Shown here in pieces: positions 6,671-15,520 of a stretch of 42,959 nt of DNA (the stretch's first letter is position 1; each line of letters begins with the position of its first letter). Under the pieces are notes generated by a model. The model saw only the letters and a program-made list of their open reading frames with translations. It had not been told where the DNA came from and did no database searches. The DNA comes from Membranihabitans marinus (GTDB lineage Bacteria > Bacteroidota > Bacteroidia > Chitinophagales > Saprospiraceae): NCBI RefSeq assembly GCF_021729155.1, contig NZ_JAJQYA010000041.1, positions 1-42,959 of the forward strand, given 5' to 3'. Both the position numbers and the translations under genes were made by a program.

Positions 6671-7945
6671 TTATTTTAAGGCTTGATAAACTAATGTGCG
6701 CAACTTGTCGTGATCGTCTAGTCCTCGTGCAGGTCTCACCTGTGTGAAATAGACCACGACCATGTTTTCTTGTGGATCTGCCCAATAGGTTGAGTGATAG
6801 GCACCACCCCAGGTAAATTCACCAACGGATGCGGGTTTCCCAAATCGGCCCAGATCTTTGACTACGGAGAATCCCAGTCCAAATCCCGAACCTTTTCGAG
6901 AATGATATTCAATACCGTCGAGGTGATCGACGGTCATCAGTTCTACACTTTTTCGAGAGAGGATACGCTGATGGTTATAGCTGCCGCCATTGAGCATCAT
7001 TTGTAAGAATACTGCGTAATCGTGGGCAGTACTCAAAAGTCCTGCTCCCCCCGAATAACTCATTCTTGGTCCTTCTACATACATTCCTTGTCCGTTCATC
7101 TGACCCGGATTAGGGGATTCAATTAAACCATTGTCTGTTAATGAATAAACGGTGGTCAAACGATGGGCTTTGGATTTGGGCAAGTAAAAATGACTGTCCT
7201 TCATCCCCAGTGGATGTAAGATTTTTTCCGACAAAAATTCATCTAAGGATTGTCCCGATACTACTTCGATGACGGCTCCCAGAATGTCGGTGTTGTATCC
7301 ATACACAAATTTTTCGCCTGGGTGGGCGTCCATGGGCAATGAGGCCATTCGTTTAACGGTTTCTAAAATAGGTTCTTTTCTATCGGCAAAATACCAGCCT
7401 TGGATGCCCGCTTTTTCCCACAGGTCTTTGGCTACGCCATATCCATATCCTATTCCAGCGGTATGGGTTAAAAGATCGCGAATGGTAATTTTTCTTTTGG
7501 CATCTACGATATTGTATTGTCCATCAGTACTGGCTTCTGCAACCGTTGTCTTGTTATACTCGGGGATGTACTTCCCCACTGCATCGTGAATTAAGAGTTT
7601 TCCTTCTTCTTGCAAAATCATGATGCCCGCACTGACAATGGCTTTGGTTTGAGAGGCGATTCGAAAGATATCATCTCCTTCCATGTCTTTGTTTGCTGCA
7701 ATATTTTTTTTACCAAAACTTTCGTGGTAGAATACTTTTCCATCTTTCAATAACATGATGACGGCACCGGGTAATTTCTCTTGGTTCACGTATTCTTCGA
7801 AGGTATTACTCAAGTATTCCAGTCGTTCACTTGAGACATTGACTTCTTCAGGGATTACATAGGTTAAGTCTTGGCTATGGGCAAAGGAAAATTGAAAGAG
7901 AAATAAGGCTGCAATAAGAATTCTGGGTAGGAAAGTCTTGTACAT
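6671..7945 (-). CDS. Secreted serine hydrolase, class C beta-lactamase fold
   Basis: A 424-residue member of the beta-lactamase/EstB-type serine hydrolase family (PF00144). It has a signal peptide (MYKTFLPRILIAALFLFQFS, cleavage probably near HSQ). The catalytic SxxK motif is Ser98-Gln-Thr-Lys101 (IASQTK). The second motif region is FVYGYNTDILG (213-223) with Tyr215, and the third box is replaced by a GGAYHST segment near the end. LLTHTAGIGYG (158-168) is typical of the family. Members act as esterases, peptidases or penicillin-binding-like enzymes, so resistance should not be assumed. It is the first gene of the operon with DUF1543 and the esterase. Confidence 0.87.
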   Translation of the reverse strand: MYKTFLPRILIAALFLFQFSFAHSQDLTYVIPEEVNVSSERLEYLSNTFEEYVNQEKLPGAVIMLLKDGKVFYHESFGKKNIAANKDMEGDDIFRIASQTKAIVSAGIMILQEEGKLLIHDAVGKYIPEYNKTTVAEASTDGQYNIVDAKRKITIRDLLTHTAGIGYGYGVAKDLWEKAGIQGWYFADRKEPILETVKRMASLPMDAHPGEKFVYGYNTDILGAVIEVVSGQSLDEFLSEKILHPLGMKDSHFYLPKSKAHRLTTVYSLTDNGLIESPNPGQMNGQGMYVEGPRMSYSGGAGLLSTAHDYAVFLQMMLNGGSYNHQRILSRKSVELMTVDHLDGIEYHSRKGSGFGLGFSVVKDLGRFGKPASVGEFTWGGAYHSTYWADPQENMVVVYFTQVRPARGLDDHDKLRTLVYQALK

Positions 7946-8179
7946 TTTATGATTTTTTGGGGTTTTATTTTGTGATTATGCAAAGTAATAAAACAACAGA
8001 AAAAATGGTCACACTTGCTGTCAATAATTTATTTATGGGTATTTTCAATTGACTACCGCATTGGAAGGTGGGAAATGAATAGTATTACCTAGAATAATAA
8101 TTTTAGCCGGTTATGAAAAGGTAAAAGTGGTAGTTTTTTAGATCTGATGGTTCTCGATATCTATAGGGGCAGTTCCATC

Positions 8180-8710
8180 TTACCAAATCGATACCATCCA
8201 AAAGATTAAACTAATTACGACTTCTTTTCGCGAGGAGATATAGTTTCGAATAGATTTATGTGCCGCTTGCATATGGTTTTTAATGGTACTAATGGATAAA
8301 TTCAGTCTGGCACTAATCTCCTTGTAGTTCATGCCTTCCTCATTTTTCATATTGTAAATCTTCCACTGTTGTGGAGTGAGGTTTTTAAGAGCCGCTTTAA
8401 ACAATTCTTTGGTCTCTTGAAACTCTAAATGTTGCGATGGACTTTGTTCTGTCAGGTATTGATCCCACAGAAAATTTAAATATTTCTGTGAATGGGCTGC
8501 TTTTCGGTGGTGGTCAATAATTCGATTTCTGGTAATGGTCCAAATGACGGATTCCACCTCTTCGATTTCCGAAATTTTATAGGTAGTATATAATTTTACA
8601 AATACGTCGTGAGCCAAATCCTGAGCGATTTCCTCGGATTTCACGTGGTATTTAATAAAGCCATATATTTTTTCATGGTATTCTTTGTATGTATCTATCT
8701 TCCAGTCCAT
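8180..8710 (-). CDS. ECF-type RNA polymerase sigma factor (locus 1)
   Basis: About 176 residues from the ATG at 8710; a longer frame to 8776 is less likely because MDWKIDTYKEYHEKIYGF gives the normal family start. Region 2 is visible as EIAQDLAHDVFVKLY followed by IWTITRNRIIDHHRK. Region 4 is LTPQQWKIYNMKNEEGMNYKE then a helix-turn-helix (ISARLNLSISTIKNHM). After region 4 there is a hydrophobic tail (VVISLIFWMVSIW). The gene is divergent from fecR1 with 111 bp between, the standard arrangement for SusC-linked cell-surface signalling in Bacteroidota. It probably recognises the CGTCTA-containing elements listed below. Confidence 0.88.
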   Translation of the reverse strand: MDWKIDTYKEYHEKIYGFIKYHVKSEEIAQDLAHDVFVKLYTTYKISEIEEVESVIWTITRNRIIDHHRKAAHSQKYLNFLWDQYLTEQSPSQHLEFQETKELFKAALKNLTPQQWKIYNMKNEEGMNYKEISARLNLSISTIKNHMQAAHKSIRNYISSRKEVVISLIFWMVSIW

Positions 8711-8780
8711 AACTAGTTTTCTGCAAATGCTATAATAAATGCCAGTAGATCGAAAAAAAATAAAAATTTTTGTCAATGAT

Positions 8781-8824
8781 TAGTACTTTTTAATTTTGAA
8801 ACGTCTACTGAGTACAATGTTTTG
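8781..8824 (+). promoter_or_regulatory. Putative ECF sigma promoter, copy A (before fecR1)
   Basis: A 44-bp element beginning TAGTACTTTTT, with CGTCTA at 8802-8807 and AATGTTTTG at the end. It is identical to copy B (25173-25216) at 37 of 44 positions by eye, and similar to copy C (20001-20045). A CGTC-type -10 is typical of ECF promoters. Transcription would start near 8815, within about 10 bases of the TTG at 8822. No experimental support is available. Confidence 0.6.
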
Positions 8825-9823
8825 CATGAACTGATTTTTGACAATAAAAAGAATACTGAATTGGCGCAATATAATATAAAAAATAGAATTGTTAAGCTGT
8901 ATGAAAAATATTTAAATCAAACCATAAGTAGAAAAGAGTTTGATGAATTATTTTTTTTGATAAAAAATGATGAAAATAAACCTATTGTGGAATCATTAAT
9001 CAATGACTCCATATTGGAACGTCACAGCGTATTTTTGTCTAAAGAATACGCAGAAGAGCCTAAATCTTCAGACCAGCAAAAAGTGAAACGAAAGTTTTAT
9101 TTATGGGCCTCAGCTGCAGCTGCTGCAGTATTAATTCTGGTCTCATTGGTGTTGTTTTTTATTCCGGGTCCAGTTAATTATGTAGTTTATACCACGGGTT
9201 TTCAAGAAACCAAGACCGTTGAGTTGCCCGATGGCAGTTCTGTGTTGATGAATGCCAGTTCGGAATTGAAATGGGAAGAAGGTTTCCAAGACGATGAGGA
9301 CCGTATCGTGTTTTTCAGCGGGGAAGGATTTTTTGATGTGTCTCATCAAGCCGGAAAGAAATTTATAGTCAAAACTCCTGATGTCGATGTCAATGTTTTG
9401 GGTACCAAATTTAATCTAGAGTCTAGATCAGCTTTTACCAATGTTTTTCTCAAAGAAGGTAAGGTGTTGTTGCAAGCCAATGAGTTGGAAGATATAGCCA
9501 TGGAGCCTGGGGATTTGGTCAAATACGATCAAAAGGAAAAAACAGTGGAAAAGTTATTAGACCAATCTGAAGAAGTGAGTACATCATGGACCAATGGCAT
9601 ATTCACTTTTGTGGACAATACTGGATGGCAGATACTGGAAAAGATGACTGCGATTTACGGTAAAGAATTTATAGTGGAGGATTCTTCCGGATTGGATGAA
9701 GTCATTGTTATCCACGGTCTTCCCTATACAGATTGGGATTTTACACGAGAAGCGTTAGAGTTGATGCTGCAAAAGAAACTTATGGAGTCAATATCTAACA
9801 AAATTATAGTCGGAGAGGAATAG
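8822..9823 (+). CDS. FecR-type anti-sigma factor (locus 1)
   Basis: About 333 residues. The N-terminal cytosolic sigma-binding part is roughly 1-90, with one membrane helix at about 92-115 (WASAAAAAVLILVSLVLFF). The periplasmic FecR domain is about 124-220 (ELPDGSSVLMNASS..VNVLGTKFN), followed by a C-terminal DUF4974-like STN-fold segment at about 255-333. No ATG occurs in frame before residue 142, so the start is non-ATG. TTG at 8822 gives the longest protein; TTG at 8861 would align its N-terminus with the second FecR and leave room for a leader after the element at 8781-8824. It should hold the divergent sigma factor until the STN domain of SusC1 (and perhaps SusC2) signals ligand. Confidence 0.88.
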   Translation: MHELIFDNKKNTELAQYNIKNRIVKLYEKYLNQTISRKEFDELFFLIKNDENKPIVESLINDSILERHSVFLSKEYAEEPKSSDQQKVKRKFYLWASAAAAAVLILVSLVLFFIPGPVNYVVYTTGFQETKTVELPDGSSVLMNASSELKWEEGFQDDEDRIVFFSGEGFFDVSHQAGKKFIVKTPDVDVNVLGTKFNLESRSAFTNVFLKEGKVLLQANELEDIAMEPGDLVKYDQKEKTVEKLLDQSEEVSTSWTNGIFTFVDNTGWQILEKMTAIYGKEFIVEDSSGLDEVIVIHGLPYTDWDFTREALELMLQKKLMESISNKIIVGEE

Positions 9824-9852
9824 GAATTTTTTAAATATATAAAATATAATAG

Positions 9853-12800
9853 ATGGAACTAGGATTTTTACTTAAAAAGAGATCCTTTAAGGGGATTGTA
9901 TTGCTTATGCTCGTCGTTCTGCCTGGGTTGATGCAGGCAGCAGAGGGTAGGAAAATGAGCTTGGAAGAAGCTATTCAAGAGATCAGCGCACAGTATGGAG
10001 TGTATTTTAGTTACAACAAGAAGTTGATTGAGAATTATACCGTAGATTTTGAATTTGATCAAGGCCAATCTTTAAATAATGCCGTGGAAAAGGTATTGGT
10101 AAAGACTAACTTGAAATACAGGATTCACGCGGATAAGTACGTTATTATTTACAGTAGGGATCGGGAAGGACTTCAATCTTTAAAAGAGATGGCCAAGCAT
10201 TTGGAAATTCTCATCAGTACGGAAGAGAAGAGATCGGAACCCACTCTGGCTTTATTGCCTTCCAAACATATGTTGGATAAATTATCCTATAAGGAAAAGA
10301 GATTAGTGGTCAATGTGTCCGGAACAGTTGTTGATCAAAAAGGATTGCCTCTCATTGGTGTCAATGTGATTATCAAAGGGACTGATAAGGGTACGGCCAC
10401 CGACTTTGATGGGAGATTTACTATTGAAGACGTGGATGAACAAGCCATTCTAATGGTGTCTTATATAGGGTATCAGTCCAAAGAAATAGCTGTAAATGGG
10501 AAAACTGATTTTTCCATTACCTTGGTGGAGGACTCACAGACGTTGGACGAAGTCGTCGTTGTAGGTTACGGAACACAGAAGAAAAGTGATTTGACCGGTG
10601 CCGTGAGTACGGTGAAAGGAGAAGATTTGGCCAAAAGGCAATCCGTTCAACTTTCTCAAGCACTTCAAGGTTCTGTCGCTGGTGTAACGGTGACAAGAAG
10701 TAACAATGCCCCTGGTTCAGAGGCCTCTATTCTCATTCGAGGAGTCACCACCATTGGCAATAGTAATCCATTGGTTATCGTAGATGGGGTGCCTGGCAAT
10801 TTAAGTGATGTTAATCCCAATGATGTAGAAAATATTTCTGTATTGAAAGATGGTGCATCAGCGTCTATTTATGGTTCTAGAGCTGCAGCAGGAGTTATTC
10901 TTATCACAACTAAGCGCGCTAAGACCGGCCAGTTAAGTATTACATATAATACAGAATTCGGCTTTGAAAAACCTACTGAATTGCCAGAATTTGTTGATGT
11001 GATTCGATATATGGAGATAACCAATGAATTGCGTTGGAATGATAATGGCAATATGAATGATGAATATCCTATTTATTCACAGGATTTTATAGGTAATTAT
11101 TATTCTCAAAATGCGAGCAATCCAGACCTTTATCCCAATACAGATTGGACGAATCTAATATTAAAAAAGAGTGCACCAAGACAAAGCCATGTTTTAAGTA
11201 TTACGGGAGGTTCTAAAAATATTAAAACAAAGGCTTCGGTTTCGTACGACCATGTAGATGGTTTATATGAGCGTTCTTACGAGCGATTTACAGGAAGGAT
11301 TAACAATGATGTAACGATTACCAATAATCTGTCTGCCACCATTGATTTGTATGCCAAGAGAGATATCACAAAGACACTAAATGGCCAGCCAATTACGAGT
11401 ATGTGGTATATGCCACCTATTTATGCTGCGAAATGGTCAGATGGACGGATTGCAGAAGGGAAAATTGGTGTAAATCCATATGCTAGTTATAACTATGGTG
11501 GATTTTCTAATACGTGGAATGATCAAGTACGAGGTAATATGTCTTTGAATTTCACACCTATCGAAGGATTGAAATTTTCAGCTATATTTTCACCGACCCT
11601 TGGATATTCTAAATCCAAAAGATTTACAAAGAAATTGCCTTATTATGATAGAGAAGATCCAACCCAGCTTACCGGTTATATTGAAGGTTTAAGTAGTACC
11701 AAATTAACAGAAGGAAGAAGCGACTCATATTATATGACATCGCAATTAATTGGATCTTATGTGAAAACCATGGGCAACCACTCACTTAATGGAATGGCGG
11801 GATATGAAAACTATTACAGTTTCAATGAGTATTTAGGAGCGACCAGTGATCAGCTGGAATTGACTTCGTATTCGTATTTGGATCTCGGAAATCCCAACTT
11901 TGTAAGCACTGGAGGAAACGCCATAGAAACGGCGTATCGATCCTACTTTGGACGATTAATGTATGATTACAAAAGTAAATATTTAGTACAAGTTAATATC
12001 CGAAGAGATGGATCCTCTCGTTTTGATGAGCAATACAGATGGGGTACTTTCCCTTCTATGTCAGTGGGATGGGTGTTGTCTGAAGAGCCTTTTGTAAATA
12101 ATATGTTCTTAAAATTAAGAGCATCTTATGGAACGTTGGGCAATGAGAGAATCGGGAGTTATCCATATCAATCCAGTATCGAATTTGGCAATACCTTATT
12201 ATATCAAGGGACGAATACGGTATCTTCTCAAACGGCTGCTCAAAGAAGATATGCTATTCGAGACATTTCATGGGAAACCACCGAAACCGCCAATTTAGGA
12301 GTCGATGCTAGTTTCTTTGACGATAGGTTGCAATTTTCTGGAGATGTATTTAAGAAGGTGACCAAAAGGATGCTGTTAGAGTTAGAAATTCCAGATTATA
12401 TAGGATTTGATAATCCCAATCAAAATACGGGAAAGATGAATACTGTGGGCTGGGAGACAGAATTGGGATGGCGCGATTATATCGGTGATTTTAGTTATTC
12501 GATATCGGCTAATTTTTCTGATTTTGTTTCAGAGATGGGAGACTTAGGAGGTAAAGAATTTTTGGGTGATCAAGTAAAGTTTGAAGGAAGTCAATTTAAT
12601 GAATGGTACGGTTACCAATCATTGGGCTTATTTCAAACCGCTGAGGAGGTAGAAAATTCTCCAAAATTAAATTCAAGTGTAAAACCCGGTGATGTTAAGT
12701 ATGCTGATATTAGTGGCCCAGATGGTGTTCCGGATGGAAAAATTTCTTCCGAATATGATCGTGTATTGCTTGGAGGTTCTCTTCCTCGATATATGTTTGG

Positions 12801-13269
12801 TGGTAATGTGAGAGCGGACTATAAGAATTTTGATTTTTCACTCGCTTTTCAAGGTATCGGCAAACAAAATTCAAGATTGTCATCTATTATGGTGACTCCA
12901 CTAATTGCGAGTTATGCCAATGTGCCAGCAAATATAGATGGTCATTATTGGAGTAATTATAATACAGCAGCAGAAAATCAACAAGCTACTTATCCAAGAT
13001 TATCGGATACTGGGAAGGGGAACAATTATACAATGTCTGATTTTTGGTTGATTAATGGTGGGTATTTTAGACTCAAAAACGTAACACTGGGTTATACCCT
13101 TTCCAATAATATCTCTGAAAAGATATTTGTGAAGAGCGTCAGATTTTATGCCAGTTTATCAGATATCCTTACCATCGACAATTATTTAAAGGGCTGGGAT
13201 CCAGAGATATCAACTTCTGGATATCCGATCACTTCTTCAATGGTATTTGGTTTATCTGTAAATTTCTAA
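9853..13269 (+). CDS. SusC/RagA-type TonB-dependent transporter with STN signalling domain (SusC1)
   Basis: A 1138-residue outer-membrane transporter. Order of parts: signal sequence at about 1-30, STN domain at 34-100, a helical linker at 105-125, a carboxypeptidase-D-like beta domain at 152-227 (NVSGTVVDQKGLPLIGVNV), TonB box DEVVVVGYG at 232-240, plug from about 245 to 355 (IRGVTTIGNSNPLVIVDG..GASASIYGSRAAAGVI), then a beta-barrel ending in the aromatic C-terminus VFGLSVNF. It imports a glycan fragment with SusD1 and should signal to FecR1 through the STN domain. It starts 29 bp after fecR1. Its N-terminal 250 residues are very close to SusC2, whereas the barrels differ. Confidence 0.94.
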   Translation: MELGFLLKKRSFKGIVLLMLVVLPGLMQAAEGRKMSLEEAIQEISAQYGVYFSYNKKLIENYTVDFEFDQGQSLNNAVEKVLVKTNLKYRIHADKYVIIYSRDREGLQSLKEMAKHLEILISTEEKRSEPTLALLPSKHMLDKLSYKEKRLVVNVSGTVVDQKGLPLIGVNVIIKGTDKGTATDFDGRFTIEDVDEQAILMVSYIGYQSKEIAVNGKTDFSITLVEDSQTLDEVVVVGYGTQKKSDLTGAVSTVKGEDLAKRQSVQLSQALQGSVAGVTVTRSNNAPGSEASILIRGVTTIGNSNPLVIVDGVPGNLSDVNPNDVENISVLKDGASASIYGSRAAAGVILITTKRAKTGQLSITYNTEFGFEKPTELPEFVDVIRYMEITNELRWNDNGNMNDEYPIYSQDFIGNYYSQNASNPDLYPNTDWTNLILKKSAPRQSHVLSITGGSKNIKTKASVSYDHVDGLYERSYERFTGRINNDVTITNNLSATIDLYAKRDITKTLNGQPITSMWYMPPIYAAKWSDGRIAEGKIGVNPYASYNYGGFSNTWNDQVRGNMSLNFTPIEGLKFSAIFSPTLGYSKSKRFTKKLPYYDREDPTQLTGYIEGLSSTKLTEGRSDSYYMTSQLIGSYVKTMGNHSLNGMAGYENYYSFNEYLGATSDQLELTSYSYLDLGNPNFVSTGGNAIETAYRSYFGRLMYDYKSKYLVQVNIRRDGSSRFDEQYRWGTFPSMSVGWVLSEEPFVNNMFLKLRASYGTLGNERIGSYPYQSSIEFGNTLLYQGTNTVSSQTAAQRRYAIRDISWETTETANLGVDASFFDDRLQFSGDVFKKVTKRMLLELEIPDYIGFDNPNQNTGKMNTVGWETELGWRDYIGDFSYSISANFSDFVSEMGDLGGKEFLGDQVKFEGSQFNEWYGYQSLGLFQTAEEVENSPKLNSSVKPGDVKYADISGPDGVPDGKISSEYDRVLLGGSLPRYMFGGNVRADYKNFDFSLAFQGIGKQNSRLSSIMVTPLIASYANVPANIDGHYWSNYNTAAENQQATYPRLSDTGKGNNYTMSDFWLINGGYFRLKNVTLGYTLSNNISEKIFVKSVRFYASLSDILTIDNYLKGWDPEISTSGYPITSSMVFGLSVNF

Positions 13270-13280
13270 ATTTAAAATTC

Positions 13281-15002
13281 ATGAAAGTAATAATAACTAT
13301 ATCGATAATATTTCTAACCCTGTTTTCTTGTACAGATTTGAATTTGAATCCCTTATCTCAAGGTTCAAGTGATAACTGGTACTCTAATGAAACAGAAATT
13401 AGCATGAGCATCAATGATTTGTATTCCATTGATTTTTGGGATAGAGACTCGGACAGTTGGACTGACGATTGGATGAATAGAACGAGTACAACTGAAATTA
13501 CAAATGCTACCATAAATGGTCAATTTTCAGCTGGTTCTGAAATGTGGAACAGTGCATATACTTGTATAGCTCGAGCAAATACCATTTTGGATAATTTGCC
13601 GAAGGTGGCAGAAACCCTTCCGAGTGCTTTAATTAATTTATATGAAGCCAATGCCCGCTTTGTTAGAGCATCTAAGTATGCTCAACTGATTTCACATTGG
13701 GGGGATGTGGTATTTTACACCAGTGCCCTAAATATTGAAGAGTCCTTTGCTCTGGGAAGAACAGATAAAGAAATCATCTTAGAATCTATATATGAGGACT
13801 ATGACTATGCCGCTGAGTTTTTGCCCGTGCAATACGAAAATTCAGAGAATGAGTGGGCTACTAAAGGAGCCGCATTGGGAATGAAAGCTCGGATTGCCTT
13901 GTATATGGGCGATTTTGATATCGCTAGCGATGCTGCAAAAGCTTGTATAGATCTAGAAGCTTATACCTTGTATCCCGATTTTGGTGAACTTTTTCAATCT
14001 TCTACTAGAAATGCCAATGAGTCGATCTTTAATCTTTCGAGATCGGCTGAACTAGGTGAATTTATTAATGATTGGGGGGCAACTCAAAATGATTATTCTG
14101 GTCTTGGTACAAAGTTCTACATCACTCGGAATGCTGGAGGTTCTACTTCTAAGAACCCTACATGGGACTTGTTTTGTTCCTTTTTGTGCACAGATGGTTT
14201 ACCCATAGATGAATCACCATTATTTAACTCTCGCGAGCCATTTAAAAATAGAGATCCTAGATGTTCGGAGACCATTGTAGAGTTTCAGACAGAGCATCTT
14301 GGATATATGTTTCAACCGCATCCAGATTCTGTTACCTGTTATAGTTTTAAATCTGGAACCTATGTACAAAATAATGATACCAGAACGGTTGCACAATTTA
14401 CTTCCTACAATGGTATGGTATGGAAAAAAGGAATAGATGAGGACTGGGCAGATGATTATGTTACCGATCCTGATTATATTATTTTGCGTTATGCCGATGT
14501 TCTGTTAATGTATGCTGAGGCTAAAATAGAACTCAATGAGATAGATGATTCTGTAATCAATGCGATTAACACCGTTCGAGCCCGAGCTTATGGGGTGGAT
14601 GTAAGCGAGACAACTAGTTATCCAGCAGTGGAGATTCAGAGTCAGGCCGAATTGAGAAGGATTGTGAGAACCGAAAGAAGAATGGAATTTGCATTAGAGG
14701 GTTTGAGGTATATGGATCTGATACGATGGAGGCTGGCTGAAAAAACGTTGAATTTGCCAAATTATGGAATGTTGGATGTTATCGATCTCAAAGCAAATGT
14801 AGTGGATAAAGATTTGTGGTTTTTCCCTGCTACCCCAGAGGTTGATGAAGATGGAGTCACTGATTTTGAACCATTGTTTCAAGCCGGTTTTGTGAGAGTT
14901 CTCAATCAAAAGACTTTTGATGCCAGCAGACAATATCTTTGGCCAATTCCTTCAAAGGAGATATTGATTAATGAGAATATTGTTCAAAATCCTGGATATT
15001 AA
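13281..15002 (+). CDS. SusD/RagB-type glycan-binding lipoprotein (SusD1)
   Basis: A 573-residue outer-membrane lipoprotein. The signal peptide ends in a lipobox (TLFSC, Cys17). The body has the SusD/RagB alpha-helical TPR-like fold: ARANTILDNLPK then FVRASKYAQLISHWGDV, a late RYADVLLMYAEAKIELNE segment, RRMEFALEGLRYMDLIRWR, and the typical end YLWPIPSKEI..NPGY. It caps SusC1 and selects the glycan at the cell surface. It starts 11 bp after susC1 and belongs to the same operon. Confidence 0.94.
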   Translation: MKVIITISIIFLTLFSCTDLNLNPLSQGSSDNWYSNETEISMSINDLYSIDFWDRDSDSWTDDWMNRTSTTEITNATINGQFSAGSEMWNSAYTCIARANTILDNLPKVAETLPSALINLYEANARFVRASKYAQLISHWGDVVFYTSALNIEESFALGRTDKEIILESIYEDYDYAAEFLPVQYENSENEWATKGAALGMKARIALYMGDFDIASDAAKACIDLEAYTLYPDFGELFQSSTRNANESIFNLSRSAELGEFINDWGATQNDYSGLGTKFYITRNAGGSTSKNPTWDLFCSFLCTDGLPIDESPLFNSREPFKNRDPRCSETIVEFQTEHLGYMFQPHPDSVTCYSFKSGTYVQNNDTRTVAQFTSYNGMVWKKGIDEDWADDYVTDPDYIILRYADVLLMYAEAKIELNEIDDSVINAINTVRARAYGVDVSETTSYPAVEIQSQAELRRIVRTERRMEFALEGLRYMDLIRWRLAEKTLNLPNYGMLDVIDLKANVVDKDLWFFPATPEVDEDGVTDFEPLFQAGFVRVLNQKTFDASRQYLWPIPSKEILINENIVQNPGY

Positions 15003-15018
15003 TATGGGAATAGAAATA

Positions 15019-15042
15019 TAATACGAATTACATTTATAATTA
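15019..15042. repeat. Short repeated motif TAATACGAATT..., copy 1
   Basis: TAATACGAATTACATTTATA and the four bases after it closely match 22999-23023 (TAATACGAATTGCGTTTATT plus five bases). Both copies follow the 3' end of a gene of locus 1. The function is unknown. Confidence 0.35.
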
Positions 15043-15067
15043 ACGGTAATCTTTGAATTTATTGTAG

Positions 15068-15264
15068 AGCCGCAATGCATTGCGGCTTAAATATTGTGGC
15101 TTGAGACATAATGTTTTACGTTTGTACGGGAACTTTGTTGGCATTCCCACCCTGAGCACGGTGGCCATTCGCTACCGATTTGAAGTGTGATCACGCCTCG
15201 GCATGGTAGCCTCGGTTCCCTCATCAAATGTCCATTAAGGACATTTGGTTGCCCAAGGGGCAAC
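15068..15264. other. Highly structured intergenic element (repeat or non-coding RNA candidate)
   Basis: About 200 bp that look richer in GC than the flanks and are full of inverted repeats. They are a perfect 20-bp palindrome at 15068-15087 (AGCCGCAATG/CATTGCGGCT), CCACC/GGTGG at 15147-15151/15160-15164, outer GGGAAC/GTTCCC at 15128-15133/15215-15220, inner GCTACC/GGTAGC at 15171-15176/15205-15210, GTGATCAC at 15187-15194, CAAATGTCC/GGACATTTG at 15225-15233/15239-15247, and GTTGCCC/GGGCAAC at 15248-15254/15258-15264. A 60-residue minus-strand frame at 15087-15269 exists but looks non-coding. It could be a dispersed mobile repeat (MITE or REP-like) or a structured RNA. It sits between susD1 and the terminator at 15321. 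Confidence 0.55.
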
Positions 15265-15320
15265 TTCATTCAGTCATTCGAAATCTTTTCCGTCATTATA
15301 AAATGTAATTCGTATAAATC

Positions 15321-15365
15321 AAAAGACTCCGTATTTGTTTGAATAAAATAATTTCGGAGTCTTTT
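15321..15365. terminator. Rho-independent-like terminator
   Basis: AAAAGACTCCG (15321-15331) pairs with CGGAGTCTTTT (15355-15365), an 11-bp perfect stem with A and T ends around a 23-base loop. This is the usual bidirectional terminator layout. It probably ends the susC1-susD1 transcript before the oxidoreductase gene. Confidence 0.75.
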
Positions 15366-15520
15366 AATGTATTGGAACCATTGTCCATTTTATAGTCAAT
15401 TGTAATGAAAAATACATTTCGAATATTTCAAGATGAAAAGTTGTTGATGGAGCAAGGAAAGCTTGATCCAGACAAAATTTGTGTTGGAAATAAATTATAG
15501 ATTTTTTGAAAAAATAGAAT

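Noticed and set aside
6645-6785. N-terminal extension of the DUF1543 frame
   Set aside because: It lies out of frame within the beta-lactamase-fold gene and is Arg-rich shadow sequence without similarity to DUF1543.
6671-7945. Antibiotic-resistance beta-lactamase
   Set aside because: The SxxK motif and fold are present, but the third box and length fit broad EstB-type serine hydrolases; resistance cannot be inferred.
15087-15269. Minus-strand 60-residue open frame inside the structured element
   Set aside because: It spans hairpins and a palindrome, has no recognisable domain, signal or partner, and its amino-acid makeup looks like translated structured DNA. Kept only as part of the element.
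15271-15313. Possible fourth promoter copy (CGTCATTATAAAATGTAATTCG)
   Set aside because: It only loosely resembles the CGTCTATTAAAGTGTAATG part of copy C, lacks the TAGT-CTTTTT box, and a terminator lies between it and the next gene.
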